Part shown: positions 16,382 to 25,635 of the stretch, one piece after another | How the letters are laid out: every line of letters begins with the position of its first letter | How positions within the stretch are numbered: the stretch's first letter is position 1 | Source of the DNA: Kordia sp. SMS9 | Lineage (GTDB): Bacteria; Bacteroidota; Bacteroidia; Flavobacteriales; Flavobacteriaceae | Length of the DNA stretch: 64,000 nt | Assembly (NCBI RefSeq): GCF_003352465.1 | Contig: NZ_CP031153.1 | Span: 4,116,001 to 4,180,000, forward strand | Direction: 5' to 3' | The notes under the pieces: model-generated | Told to the model about the DNA's origin: nothing | The model's database searches: none | The model's input: only the letters and a program-made list of their open reading frames with translations | Made by a program: the position numbers and the translations under genes

Positions 16382-16603
16382 ATGTATTGGACATTAGAAC
16401 TTGCATCTCATTTAAGTGATGCGCCTTGGCCAGCTACAAAAGATGAGTTGATCGATTACGCAATTAGAACCGGAGCTCCGTTAGAAGTTGTAGAAAACTT
16501 GCAATCAATTGAAGATGAAGGTGATTCTTATGAATCTATTGAAGAGATTTGGCCTGATTACCCTACAGAGGAAGATTACCTCTGGAACGAAGATGAATAC
16601 TAA
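16382..16603 (+). CDS. DUF2795 domain protein
   Basis: 73 aa, acidic. The first 50 residues (LELASHLSDAPWPATKDELIDYA, split here as ASHLSDAPWPATK and ELIDYAIRTGAP) match the DUF2795 fold, and the tail is strongly acidic (PTEEDYLWNEDEY). Bacteroidota commonly carry this small protein directly upstream of secA. Its function is unknown. It has its own good promoter and is followed by a terminator hairpin before secA. Confidence 0.85.
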   Translation: MYWTLELASHLSDAPWPATKDELIDYAIRTGAPLEVVENLQSIEDEGDSYESIEEIWPDYPTEEDYLWNEDEY

Positions 16604-16624
16604 AATAAATGTAACCAAGGAAAA

Positions 16625-16651
16625 AAGTCTCCATCATCGAGGCTTTTTTTT
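16625..16651 (+). terminator. Hairpin terminator between DUF2795 gene and secA
   Basis: AAGTCTC (16625-16631), loop CATCATC, GAGGCTT (16639-16645), then a run of T to 16651. It stands 27 bp before the secA ATG, so secA either depends on read-through or has a promoter inside this short gap. Confidence 0.75.
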
Positions 16652-16677
16652 TGGTTTAATATAAAACCACACACACT

Positions 16678-19600
16678 ATGAGTTTTTTAAATTCAGTGTT
16701 GAAAATGTTTGTTGGAGACAAATCCAAGAAAGACATTAAAGGCATTCAACCTATTGTTGTTCAAATCAAGTCGCACGAGCTACAACTAGAGCAGTTAACG
16801 CTTGATGAGTTGAGAGCCAAAACAGCACAATTTAAAGCACGTATCGCAGAAGCGTGCAAAGAAGTAAACGATAAGATTGCTTCTTTACAACAGGAAGCAG
16901 AAACGATTTCAGATATTGAGCGTAAAGAAGATATTTATCAAGAAATTGATAAATTGAAAGACGAAGAATACACGATTTCCGAAGACGTTTTATTTGAACT
17001 ATTACCAGAAGCATTTGCCGTAATAAAAGAAACGGCAAAACGCTTTACACACAATACAGAACTGAATGTAACGGCAACTCCATACGACAGAGAACTGTCG
17101 GGAATGCACGATTATGTAACCTTAGATGGAGACAATGCCATTTGGCAAAACTCTTGGGATGCCGCTGGAAAGCAAGTCACTTGGGACATGATTCATTACG
17201 ATGTGCAGTTAATTGGTGGTATTACGATGCACCAAGGAAAAATTGCCGAAATGCAAACTGGTGAAGGGAAAACCTTGGTAGCAACACTTTCTGTATACTT
17301 GAACGCTTTGACAGGAAAAGGAGTGCATTTAGTAACGGTAAATGATTACTTAGCAAAACGTGATAGCGCGTGGATGGCGCCAATTTTTCAGTTTCACGGG
17401 TTAACGATTGATTGTATTGATTACCATCAACCGAATTCGGAAGCGAGAAGAAAAGCCTATTTAGCTGATATTACGTATGGAACGAATAATGAATTTGGTT
17501 TTGACTACTTGCGTGATAATATGTCGCATTCGCCAAACGATTTGGTACAACGTCCGCACAACTATGCCATTGTCGATGAGGTCGATTCTGTACTGGTGGA
17601 TGATGCACGAACACCGTTGATTATTTCTGGACCAATTCCGCAAGGAGATTTACATGAATTTAACGAGCTAAAGCCAAAAGTTTCTGAGTTGGTTCAAAAG
17701 CAACGTCAATATCTCACAGGTGTGCTCGCGGAAGCAAAAAAATTAATCAAAGACGGAGAAACCAAAGAAGGTGGATTCTTATTATTGAGAGTTTTCAGAG
17801 GTTTGCCTAAAAATAAAGCATTAATTAAGTTTTTAAGTCAAGAAGGAATCAAACAATTACTTCAAAAAACAGAGAACTTTTACATGCAAGACAACAATCG
17901 CGAAATGCACAAAGTAGATGCAGAATTGCTTTTTGTGATTGAAGAAAAGAACAATCAAATTGATTTAACAGACAAAGGCGTTGAATATTTATCTGCGGGA
18001 AGCAACGATCCAGATTTCTTTGTCATGCCTGATATTGGTGGGGAAATTGCCAAAATTGAATCGCAAGAACTTGAAAAAGATAAAGAAGTTGAACTGAAAG
18101 AAGTATTGTTCAGTGAGTTTCAAGAAAAGAGTGAACGTATTCACACCATGAATCAGTTGTTAAAAGCCTACACCCTTTTTGAAAAAGATGTGGAATATGT
18201 GGTGATGGACAACAAAGTAAAAATCGTTGATGAGCAAACAGGTCGTATTATGGACGGACGTCGTTATTCTGACGGATTGCACCAAGCGATTGAAGCCAAA
18301 GAAAATGTAAAGATTGAAGATGCGACGCAAACTTTTGCTACAGTAACTTTACAAAACTACTTTAGAATGTATCGCAAACTGTCGGGGATGACAGGTACAG
18401 CGATTACAGAAGCAGGGGAATTATGGGAAATCTATAAATTAGATGTTGTTGAAATTCCAACAAACCGACCTATTGCGCGTAAAGATAAAGAAGACTTAAT
18501 TTACAAAACCAAGCGTGAAAAATACAATGCTATTATTGATGAGGTTACGGAATTGTCGAAACAAGGCAGACCTGTATTGATTGGTACCACTTCGGTAGAA
18601 ATTTCGGAATTGTTAGGAAGAATGCTTTCCATCCGAAAAGTACCGCACAATGTATTGAACGCCAAATTACACCAACGAGAAGCTGATATTGTAGCAGAAG
18701 CTGGACAACCTGGACAAGTTACCATTGCAACCAACATGGCAGGTCGTGGAACGGATATTAAGTTGAGTGAAGAAGTAAAAGCTGCTGGCGGATTGGCAAT
18801 TATTGGTACGGAACGTCATGATTCGCGTCGTGTCGATAGACAGTTGCGTGGTCGTTCTGGTCGTCAAGGAGATCCTGGAAGTTCACAATTTTATGTGTCT
18901 TTAGAAGATAACTTGATGCGTTTATTCGGTTCGGACCGAGTTGCCAAGATGATGGATAGAATGGGATTGAAAGAAGGTGAAGTCATTCAGCATTCCATGA
19001 TGACCAAATCTATTGAACGTGCGCAGAAAAAAGTTGAAGAAAACAACTTCGGAATTCGTAAGCGTTTGTTAGAATATGATGATGTCATGAATGCACAACG
19101 TGAAGTCGTGTACAAACGTCGTCGTCACGCGTTGCATGGAGAGCGTTTAAAGGTAGATATTTCAAATATGGTGTACGACACTGTAGAAATCATTACACAA
19201 ACAAACAAAGCGGCGAGCGACTTTAAAAACTTTGAGTTTGAATTGATCCGCTACTTCTCTATTGCGAGTCCAATTTCGGAAGAAGAATTTGGTACTATGA
19301 CCGAAGAAGAAATCATCGGAAAAGTATACACAGCGGCTTTTAAGAACTACAATGAGAAAATGGAATTGAATGCTGAAATGGTCTATCCAGTGATCAAGCA
19401 AGTGTATGAAAATCCAGAAAATAAATATGAGCGCATTGTTGTGAAATTTACGGACGGCGTCAAAGAATTGAACGTTATCAGTGATTTAAAAGAAGCTTAC
19501 GAATCGCAAGGAAAGCAATTGGTCAACGATTTTGAGAAGAATATTTCTCTAGCCATTATTGATGATGCTTGGAAAACGCACTTGCGTAAGATGGACGAAT

Positions 19601-20046
19601 TGAAGCAATCGGTTCAGTTAGCCGTTCACGAACAAAAAGATCCATTATTGATCTACAAATTTGAAGCGTTTGAATTGTTTAGAGAAGTGATTGACAAAGT
19701 AAATCGTGAAATTTTATCCTTCTTATTTAAAGGTGAATTGGCGGATAACAATCCTGATCGTGTGCGTGAAGCTCGTGAACAAAAACGTAAAAAGGATAAT
19801 TATACCACTTCTAAAGAAGATGTGTTAAACAGTGATGAAAAAGAAGCGGCACAACGCGCTGCCATGCAACAATCGCAAGGTGGACGTCCGCAAGTGACAG
19901 AAACCATCGTTCGCGAGAAGCCGAAAATTGGTCGAAACGAACGTGTGACCATCAAAAACGTGATGACAGGCGAAAACAAAACGGTAAAATACAAACAAGC
20001 GGAACCTTTGATTAACAAAGGACAGTGGGTTATTGTGGAAGAGTAG
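16678..20046 (+). CDS. secA: Preprotein translocase ATPase SecA
   Basis: 1122 aa, longer than the 900 aa of E. coli SecA. Walker A MQTGEGKTLVATL, the DEVDSVLVDDARTPL box, ITEAGELWEIY and IATNMAGRGTDIKLS identify it with certainty. The extra length includes a region of about 150 residues after the first nucleotide-binding motifs (around residues 330-480), as in other Bacteroidota SecA proteins. The C-terminus ends INKGQWVIVEE without the CxCx8CH/C zinc motif used for SecB binding. It drives protein export through SecYEG. Confidence 0.98.
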   Translation: MSFLNSVLKMFVGDKSKKDIKGIQPIVVQIKSHELQLEQLTLDELRAKTAQFKARIAEACKEVNDKIASLQQEAETISDIERKEDIYQEIDKLKDEEYTISEDVLFELLPEAFAVIKETAKRFTHNTELNVTATPYDRELSGMHDYVTLDGDNAIWQNSWDAAGKQVTWDMIHYDVQLIGGITMHQGKIAEMQTGEGKTLVATLSVYLNALTGKGVHLVTVNDYLAKRDSAWMAPIFQFHGLTIDCIDYHQPNSEARRKAYLADITYGTNNEFGFDYLRDNMSHSPNDLVQRPHNYAIVDEVDSVLVDDARTPLIISGPIPQGDLHEFNELKPKVSELVQKQRQYLTGVLAEAKKLIKDGETKEGGFLLLRVFRGLPKNKALIKFLSQEGIKQLLQKTENFYMQDNNREMHKVDAELLFVIEEKNNQIDLTDKGVEYLSAGSNDPDFFVMPDIGGEIAKIESQELEKDKEVELKEVLFSEFQEKSERIHTMNQLLKAYTLFEKDVEYVVMDNKVKIVDEQTGRIMDGRRYSDGLHQAIEAKENVKIEDATQTFATVTLQNYFRMYRKLSGMTGTAITEAGELWEIYKLDVVEIPTNRPIARKDKEDLIYKTKREKYNAIIDEVTELSKQGRPVLIGTTSVEISELLGRMLSIRKVPHNVLNAKLHQREADIVAEAGQPGQVTIATNMAGRGTDIKLSEEVKAAGGLAIIGTERHDSRRVDRQLRGRSGRQGDPGSSQFYVSLEDNLMRLFGSDRVAKMMDRMGLKEGEVIQHSMMTKSIERAQKKVEENNFGIRKRLLEYDDVMNAQREVVYKRRRHALHGERLKVDISNMVYDTVEIITQTNKAASDFKNFEFELIRYFSIASPISEEEFGTMTEEEIIGKVYTAAFKNYNEKMELNAEMVYPVIKQVYENPENKYERIVVKFTDGVKELNVISDLKEAYESQGKQLVNDFEKNISLAIIDDAWKTHLRKMDELKQSVQLAVHEQKDPLLIYKFEAFELFREVIDKVNREILSFLFKGELADNNPDRVREAREQKRKKDNYTTSKEDVLNSDEKEAAQRAAMQQSQGGRPQVTETIVREKPKIGRNERVTIKNVMTGENKTVKYKQAEPLINKGQWVIVEE

Positions 20047-20096
20047 GCTTCGAGAGCCTCAGCCTAAGTTTGATTAATTTTTATAAAATAAATAGA

Positions 20097-20125
20097 AACT
20101 CTCATGGAAACATGGGAGTTTTTTT
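20097..20125 (+). terminator. Terminator of secA
   Basis: AACTCTCATG (20097-20106), GAAA loop, CATGGGAGTT (20111-20120) and a T run. It is 50 bp after the secA stop. Confidence 0.85.
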
Positions 20126-20179
20126 ATGTATATAAATCTAAAATGCTAAATTGCAAGACCGATAACTAAATCCACACGA

Positions 20180-20599
20180 TTGACCTTTACATACTCCATT
20201 TGCCATCCAAATAAAAGAGACATTGAATATAGGAATAATACCATTTCAGGGAAAGAAGTGATAGAAATCGCTACCAAGTATCCTTGGGATGAAAAATTAA
20301 AGTTTTTAGATACGTTAAGCGATGCAAACATTCATTACAGTCCTTCATTGGATTTTGTTTGTCTTGAAAATAAGAAAAGCTTTGGTTTAACAGCTCAGTA
20401 TGACAATTATGAACATTTGTCGTTTTCGTTGTGGTACAACAGACCTAAAAAAAACAAAGTCTTTTTCGGTTTGTTTAGAGAAAAGGAAAAAATGGTTGTA
20501 GATGATATTTGGTCGATTGATTTTGAAACTTCTTTGAAATATTTAGATCATTTTGTCAATGGAAATTATGACTTGATTGAAGAACTATACACTAAATAA
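20180..20599 (+). CDS. Hypothetical protein, 139 aa
   Basis: Starts at TTG 20180, the only sensible in-frame start. It is a soluble protein rich in aromatic and charged residues, with no signal peptide or membrane helix. The central FVCLENKKSFGLTAQYDNYEHLS is split across a predicted beta meander, and an IEELYTK end closes it. I do not recognise the family. It follows the secA terminator and ends 21 bp before the next gene, so the two may share a transcript. Confidence 0.6.
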   Translation: MTFTYSICHPNKRDIEYRNNTISGKEVIEIATKYPWDEKLKFLDTLSDANIHYSPSLDFVCLENKKSFGLTAQYDNYEHLSFSLWYNRPKKNKVFFGLFREKEKMVVDDIWSIDFETSLKYLDHFVNGNYDLIEELYTK

Positions 20600-20620
20600 T
20601 AATATACTAAAACTGATTAC

Positions 20621-21304
20621 ATGAAACACTTATTGACAGCAGCGATATTTTTACTATCAATTTCAAGCTTCGCTCAAAACCTAGAAAAAGATCAATTATG
20701 GAGAACAAAAGGTGTGTATGACTCGCTCGGAAACTTTGTAGAACGCGCAAAAATTCAAAGTTTTCTGTACAGTGCTGCACCCAATCAATTGTATCGACTC
20801 AACACCAAAGACCGAATGAATATGGAAACTGGCGAAACCACCGTTTTTGTTTTTCGTGATACCTTACAGCTCGCTTCGACTAAAGATAAAACCTTCAAGC
20901 TAAATGATGAGGAAGTGTTAAAAATACATTCAAAAGATTCATTGACGATACATTTTAACGGTTATACTTTGCCGTATGTAAAACTGGATGTGAAACCGAA
21001 GCGCGTGAATTTTAAAAAGTTTACCTCTAAATTAATGGATATTCCTTTTATTGAATCGGTAGACGATGTTAAAGCATATCAACTTACCTATCAAGACACT
21101 AATCTTGTCAATATAAAACCTGTAGATAGCGATTCTGGTTGGGATTCTGATTATAAGCTGATTGACTTTCATGGCTTTATCATCATTCAAGGCATTGTTT
21201 CTGCGCCGAAATTAATTACAGAGATAGAAAAAGACACTATTCACTTTCTTCAGATTGATTACCGTTTTGAAAATAAAAAGGGAAAGCTGATTAGGAAACG
21301 TTAG
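20621..21304 (+). CDS. Secreted hypothetical protein, 227 aa
   Basis: An N-terminal signal peptide (about residues 1-19, ending SSFAQ) predicts export to the periplasm. The mature part has mostly beta-strand-like sequence with many Lys and Asp and no cysteines. I see no known catalytic motif. It is followed by a 60-bp gap to the sterol-desaturase gene on the same strand. Confidence 0.65.
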   Translation: MKHLLTAAIFLLSISSFAQNLEKDQLWRTKGVYDSLGNFVERAKIQSFLYSAAPNQLYRLNTKDRMNMETGETTVFVFRDTLQLASTKDKTFKLNDEEVLKIHSKDSLTIHFNGYTLPYVKLDVKPKRVNFKKFTSKLMDIPFIESVDDVKAYQLTYQDTNLVNIKPVDSDSGWDSDYKLIDFHGFIIIQGIVSAPKLITEIEKDTIHFLQIDYRFENKKGKLIRKR

Positions 21305-21364
21305 AAAAGCTTTCCTCTTTACATTTCAGAAAAAAACGTAATTTTATAGAAAACTGTTCCTCCT

Positions 21365-22648
21365 ATGGAAGCCTACGCAAATGCCTTATTGTATGCAATT
21401 CCGTTTTTCTCTATCTTGGTGTTTATTGAGATAGCGTATGGACATTTTGTCAAAAATCAGACACATACGGTAAATGATACGATTGCGAGCATTAGCTCAG
21501 GATTGACAAGCATTGTAAAAGATTCGTTGGGTTTGGCAGTTATTTTAATTTCCTATCCTTTTTTGTTAGAAAATTTAGCACTTTTCTCCATTTCAGAAAC
21601 TTGGGTTGCCTATCTCCTAGCCTTTATTGCGATTGATTTTGCCAGTTATTGGAATCACAGATTGAGTCATAAAGTGAATTTCTTTTGGAATCAGCATGTG
21701 ATTCATCACAGCAGTGAAGAATTTAACTTGGCGTGTGCGTTGCGACAATCCATTTCGAATATTTTAGGGTATTTTCCGTTGTTATTAATTCCCGCAGCTT
21801 TGATTGGCATTCCGTATAAAATCATTGCTATTTTAACGCCAATTCATCTGTTTGCGCAGTTTTGGTATCATACCCAACATATTGGAAAATTAGGCTTTTT
21901 GGAATATATCATTGTCACGCCTTCGCAACATCGTGTACATCATGCGATCAATCCGGAATATATTGACAAGAATTTAGCGGCTATTTTTTGTGTATGGGAT
22001 CGTATGTTTGGCACGTTTCAAGAAGAATTGGACGAAATTCCACCTGTCTACGGCGTTTTAAAACCTGCGGCGACGTGGAATCCGATTGTGATTAACTTTC
22101 AACATGTATGGCGATTAATTAAAGATGCGTGGCGGACAAAAAGTTATTATGACAAACTTAGAATATGGTTCATGCCGACAGGTTGGCGACCAAATGATGT
22201 GCAATCAACCTATCCCATCAAAACGATTGAAAATGTGTATGCTTTTGAAAAATACAACGCTGCAACTTCTGTTTCTTTGCAGATTTGGTCAAGCTTTCAA
22301 CTATTCTTTACCATTTGCATGATGCTTTTTCTATTCTATAATGTGAGGAATATTCTTGAAAACTACAGTTATGGAACCATCGTTTTGTACGGAATGATTG
22401 TCTTTGTTGGAATTTACAGCTATACCAGTCTTTTAGACGGCTACAAATACACGATTCTATTTGAAACCATGAAAGTCGTTTTGGGACTTTTTGTTATTTT
22501 TTCTTTTGAAGATTGGTACGGAATTAATGCATACTTTCCATATGGAAGTCTGTGTATGGCGGCGTATTTTGTGCTGAGTTTTTTGGCAACGATTTATTTT
22601 TCTTTTTTGGAACGAAATTGGGTGGCTTCTAAAATAGTTTCGATCTAG
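21365..22648 (+). CDS. Sterol desaturase / fatty acid hydroxylase superfamily protein
   Basis: 427 aa integral membrane protein. The eight-histidine diiron signature is present: HRLSH (with WNHR before it), HVIHHSS, HTQH and QHRVHHA. A second membrane region follows the catalytic half (about residues 300-420). The length and layout resemble alkylglycerol monooxygenase-like members. The likely reaction is an O2-dependent hydroxylation or desaturation of a lipid; the substrate is unknown. It converges on the putative anti-sigma gene, overlapping its end by 4 bp. Confidence 0.85.
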   Translation: MEAYANALLYAIPFFSILVFIEIAYGHFVKNQTHTVNDTIASISSGLTSIVKDSLGLAVILISYPFLLENLALFSISETWVAYLLAFIAIDFASYWNHRLSHKVNFFWNQHVIHHSSEEFNLACALRQSISNILGYFPLLLIPAALIGIPYKIIAILTPIHLFAQFWYHTQHIGKLGFLEYIIVTPSQHRVHHAINPEYIDKNLAAIFCVWDRMFGTFQEELDEIPPVYGVLKPAATWNPIVINFQHVWRLIKDAWRTKSYYDKLRIWFMPTGWRPNDVQSTYPIKTIENVYAFEKYNAATSVSLQIWSSFQLFFTICMMLFLFYNVRNILENYSYGTIVLYGMIVFVGIYSYTSLLDGYKYTILFETMKVVLGLFVIFSFEDWYGINAYFPYGSLCMAAYFVLSFLATIYFSFLERNWVASKIVSI

Positions 22649-23052
22649 CCAAAATTTGTAAACCGTTTGTCAAACTGTTTTTTAATAAGTCGAATTTGAA
22701 TCACCACAAAAACCAATAAAAAGAAGAAACAATACGCATACGTTACTGGAATTTCGGGAATTCCAATAGTTGGCTTATACTTTTCAATCATCAAACTAGA
22801 CAAATCCCAATCGCCAAAAATGGAGAAACCTAAGGAGAAACGTGTTAAAACGAATGCAAAAAGTAAAAATAACGCACCAATTATCAACCAACCAACTTTG
22901 GTTATTAACGGTTTGTAGACTTTTACAGGCACTTTTTCTTGGGAAACTTTGTCCATAACATTGGCTAAAAAGTCTGTGGAAGGTATTGCCAATTCAGCTT
23001 CCTGAATGACATTTTTCGTAAATTGATCTAACTTCTTATTTTCTGCTTCCAT
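22645..23052 (-). CDS. Putative anti-sigma factor membrane protein
   Basis: 135 aa with two membrane helices (about residues 47-68 and 103-122) and an N-terminal cytoplasmic part of about 45 residues. It starts within the end of the ECF sigma gene (17-bp overlap), the usual coupling of a sigma factor and its inhibitor. There is no zinc HxxxCxxC motif. Function is inferred from place and shape only. Confidence 0.6.
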   Translation of the reverse strand: MEAENKKLDQFTKNVIQEAELAIPSTDFLANVMDKVSQEKVPVKVYKPLITKVGWLIIGALFLLFAFVLTRFSLGFSIFGDWDLSSLMIEKYKPTIGIPEIPVTYAYCFFFLLVFVVIQIRLIKKQFDKRFTNFG

Positions 23053-23620
23053 GATTCAAATATATTGGTTCTACGACATTTTTCAACATATGAAATAGTT
23101 TTTTTCGACTGCGATACAGCTTTATTTTCACATTATCATACGATAATTGAATGATTTCCGAGATTTCACGTAGCGATAATTCTTCAAAATAAAACAAGGT
23201 TAACAACACACGTTCTTCTTCGGGTAATTGCAACAGTGCTTTTTCTATCATTTGTTTTTTTTCTTTGGCTTCAATATACGTCAACGCGTTTTGCATGCTG
23301 CCAATGTCTGCTTCATTGATTTCATCAATATGTTCGGATAACACGACTCTTTTACTCTTTTTGAGATGATCTAAACTCGTATTATACACAATTCTGTACA
23401 ACCACGTAGAAAATTTAGACGTGCCTTTAAAGCGATCCAACGCTTTGTACGCTTTTACAAATGTATCTTGCGAAACTTCTTCTGCATCTTCTTTATTTTC
23501 AACCATGCGCAACGCCAACGTGAATACCATATTCTTGTACTTACTCACAAGTGCCGAATACACATTTACGTTTCCTGAACGGATTTGTGCTATATAATCT
23601 TGGTCAGTGTTTGGTGTCAT
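23036..23620 (-). CDS. ECF RNA polymerase sigma-70 factor (first)
   Basis: 194 aa. Region 2 has FTLALRMVENKEDAEEVSQDTFVKAY (in parts: NKEDAEEVSQDTF) and FSTWLYRIVYNTSLD. Region 4 has LPEEERVLLTLFYFEELS and LREISEIIQLSYDNVKIKLYRSRKKL as the helix-turn-helix (given in parts). It directs RNA polymerase to a small regulon. A matching ECF promoter lies in front of it and another in front of the divergent DUF6249 gene, so it is probably autoregulated. Confidence 0.92.
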   Translation of the reverse strand: MTPNTDQDYIAQIRSGNVNVYSALVSKYKNMVFTLALRMVENKEDAEEVSQDTFVKAYKALDRFKGTSKFSTWLYRIVYNTSLDHLKKSKRVVLSEHIDEINEADIGSMQNALTYIEAKEKKQMIEKALLQLPEEERVLLTLFYFEELSLREISEIIQLSYDNVKIKLYRSRKKLFHMLKNVVEPIYLNHGSRK

Positions 23621-23631
23621 CTTGTAGTTAA

Positions 23632-23658
23632 GACGATCACTTTCTAGAAATGGTTACA
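23632..23658 (-). promoter_or_regulatory. ECF-type promoter of the first sigma gene
   Basis: On the minus strand TGTAACC (23658-23652), a 16-nt spacer and CGTC (23635-23632, followed by TTAA) precede the ATG at 23620. The same boxes with the same spacing stand before the divergent gene at 24055. The rest of the 434-bp gap (23621-24054) is AT-rich with short direct repeats (gttgtgagttgtgag, aaactt) and no reading frame that I can support. Confidence 0.6.
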
Positions 23659-23985
23659 AATTCTTTGATTTTTATTTGGTCTTGGGTTGTTCGCTGCGCT
23701 CTATTGTGAGTTGTGAGTTGTGAGTAAGATTATTTACTGTAGGTTTGTTTCAAAGGCTAAACTCTTAAACTTTTGATCTTTTAAACTTTGTTTTTTGTAG
23801 ATTTATTATTACTCTTAACGTTTACCTTAATTTTTAAATCAAAACGTAAACTGTTAAACTTATAAACTATAAAACTTCTTTATTAAAGATACTTAGTTTT
23901 TAATTTTGAATTGTTCATCGAAACTTCTCTATACTCAATACTAATACCTCAATACTAGTTTTTCAAATAAAAAAATAAAAAAATC

Positions 23986-24015
23986 TGTAACCGAACTTAC
24001 AAACCGTTCGTCATA
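23986..24015 (+). promoter_or_regulatory. ECF-type promoter of the DUF6249 gene
   Basis: TGTAACC (23986-23992), 16-nt spacer, CGTC (24009-24012) with ATA after it. Boxes and spacing equal those of the sigma gene promoter on the other side of the gap, which suggests that both respond to the same sigma factor. Confidence 0.6.
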
Positions 24016-24054
24016 ATGGACAAATACAAAAACTAAACCTTAAAATATAAAATT

Positions 24055-24408
24055 ATGATGGGATCAGAAGTAATTATTGTACCAGCTATTTTTGGCGTTA
24101 TTTTCGGAATATATTATTTATACATTTCTTCACGAAATAGAGAACGCTTGGCATTGATTGAAAAAGGTGGAGACGCTTCCATGTTTTTTAATACAAAAAA
24201 ATCATTAACACCAACTTGGAAGGTATTGGTCATCAATCTTGCCATTTTAATGATGGGCATCGGATTGGGCATTTTCATTGGATATATGTTACATACTGTT
24301 ATGTTATTACCAGAAGAAGTTGCGTATCCAGGAACGATCTTTTTTGTAGGTGGAACTGCTTTGTTTACAGGGTTTTTTGTGACAAAAAAGTTAATCGCAC
24401 AGGAATAA
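24055..24408 (+). CDS. DUF6249-like membrane protein
   Basis: 117 aa. A first helix (about residues 5-24) is followed by SSRNRERLALIEKG, a stretch typical of this DUF6249 family, and then two more helices (about 58-80 and 90-108). A second ATG three bases in could also be the start. Function unknown. The ECF promoter in front and the neighbour sigma gene point to membrane stress or a related response. Confidence 0.75.
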   Translation: MMGSEVIIVPAIFGVIFGIYYLYISSRNRERLALIEKGGDASMFFNTKKSLTPTWKVLVINLAILMMGIGLGIFIGYMLHTVMLLPEEVAYPGTIFFVGGTALFTGFFVTKKLIAQE

Positions 24409-24455
24409 ACAGTAACATCAATCAAAAAACCAGTTAGTTAATTAATAATGAGCAG

Positions 24456-24489
24456 AACGATTGTTTTTCTTCGGAAAGTCAATCGTTTT
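24456..24489 (+). terminator. Terminator after the DUF6249 gene
   Basis: Arms AACGATTG (24456-24463) and CAATCGTT (24480-24487) with an inner TTTC-TTCG-GAAA that makes a stable UUCG tetraloop, then TTG. The rest of the 380-bp gap to msrA holds degenerate repeats (see 24500-24680). Confidence 0.75.
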
Positions 24490-24499
24490 GTGTTTTGTA

Positions 24500-24680
24500 G
24501 ACTTCGAGTGCCTTAGTCTACTTTACTGCATCTAACACGTCTAAAAGAAAAAAGATTCCTGCCTTCACATAAACAGGTCTAAACAGTCTCACAATCCAAG
24601 AAATTCATGTCTCCTCAGCAAAAGACTTGAAAAATCTAAGTAGTCTAACAAATCTAAGCAGTCTAAGTAAGTCTGTGATT
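24500..24680. repeat. Degenerate short repeats of the ctaa-gtct type
   Basis: The stretch contains many near-repeats such as tctaagtagtctaac, tctaagcagtctaag and gtagacttcgag. The wording resembles the ttagactc parts of the tandem block at 13.9 kb. No reading frame is supported here. Confidence 0.4.
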
Positions 24681-24687
24681 CAATTCG

Positions 24688-24695
24688 TATCTTTG
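24688..24695 (+). promoter_or_regulatory. Possible -7 element for msrA
   Basis: TATCTTTG fits TAnnTTTG exactly, about 93 bp before the msrA ATG. No clear TTTG lies 19 nt upstream. Confidence 0.4.
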
Positions 24696-24788
24696 TTAAA
24701 AATTGAAAATATAAATCTACAGTCGTTTGAGAATAAAATGTAAGTTTTAAAAACGCTCACGACTGATACAGAAATTAATTTAATTGCT

Positions 24789-25445
24789 ATGAAATCTATT
24801 TATTTGCCTTTAATTGCTATCTTTTTTGTTGTATTGAGCTGTAACTCGAATACTGCTCAAAAATCGATAGTAAAAGCAGAAGTTACACAAGAACAATTAG
24901 AAAAATATGAAACGGCCTATTTTGCCAGTGGATGTTTTTGGTGTGTAGAAGCTATTTTTGAAAGTGTACAAGGTGTACAGGAAGTCGTATCTGGTTATGC
25001 TGGAGGAAAAGCAGAAACGGCTAATTATCAATTGGTAAGTGCCGGACGAACTGATCACGCGGAAGCGGTAAAAGTGTATTACGATCCAACAATAGTTTCG
25101 TATGAAACCTTGGTAAAGGTATTTTTTGGTTCGCACGATCCAACTACGCTGAACCGACAAGGTCCAGATGCAGGAAGACAGTACAGATCTGCCATCTTCT
25201 ACAAAAACGATAACGAAAAGAAAATTGTAGACACGTACATTGCACAATTGAAAAAAGACAATGTATTTAGCGGAACTATTACCACGGAAGTTACTAAATA
25301 CACTGCCTTTTACGATGCAGAAGACTATCATCAAGATTACGAAGCAAGAAACCCAAACAATCCATACATTAAAGGTGTTTCAATTCCTAGATTGAAGCGT
25401 TTTCAAAAGAAATTCCCAGAATTATTGAAGAAAAATGCGCATTAG
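24789..25445 (+). CDS. msrA: Peptide methionine sulfoxide reductase MsrA, lipoprotein
   Basis: 218 aa. A lipoprotein signal ends VVLSC (Cys18), so the enzyme is anchored in the envelope. The catalytic motif ASGCFWCVEA holds the sulfenate cysteine at 49; EAVKVYYDP, FFGSHDPT, GRQYRSAIF and YHQDYEARNP are family blocks. It reduces methionine-S-sulfoxide in exported proteins. There is no C-terminal resolving cysteine, but Cys52 lies in the motif. Confidence 0.95.
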   Translation: MKSIYLPLIAIFFVVLSCNSNTAQKSIVKAEVTQEQLEKYETAYFASGCFWCVEAIFESVQGVQEVVSGYAGGKAETANYQLVSAGRTDHAEAVKVYYDPTIVSYETLVKVFFGSHDPTTLNRQGPDAGRQYRSAIFYKNDNEKKIVDTYIAQLKKDNVFSGTITTEVTKYTAFYDAEDYHQDYEARNPNNPYIKGVSIPRLKRFQKKFPELLKKNAH

Positions 25446-25490
25446 AGAATGTTGAACGTTGAATTGTTTAAGAACAATCGAAAATCAATA

Positions 25491-25598
25491 TGTCATTACG
25501 AGAAAGCATGACGAAGTAATCTGCTAGTATCAAAGTACGTTCGTTTTTTGAAACAAACAGATTGCCACGAATTTCTTCAAAATTATCGCAAAGACGTA
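25491..25598. repeat. Dispersed intergenic repeat with gtcattacga-type start
   Basis: The stretch begins tgtcattacgag and includes catgacgaagtaatctg (25508-25524) facing cagattgccacgaa (25558-25571), so its middle can pair (aatctg / cagatt). Elements with this wording (cattacgag ... gaagtaatct ... gattgcc) are common in gaps of Bacteroidota genomes. It sits in the 390-bp gap after msrA. Confidence 0.5.
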
Positions 25599-25635
25599 TT
25601 AAAAAACTAAAAGAGTAGTACATTACAATATATAA

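Noticed and set aside
17650..18150. Possible frameshift or foreign insertion in secA
   Set aside because: The frame is continuous and Bacteroidota SecA proteins have an insertion in this region.
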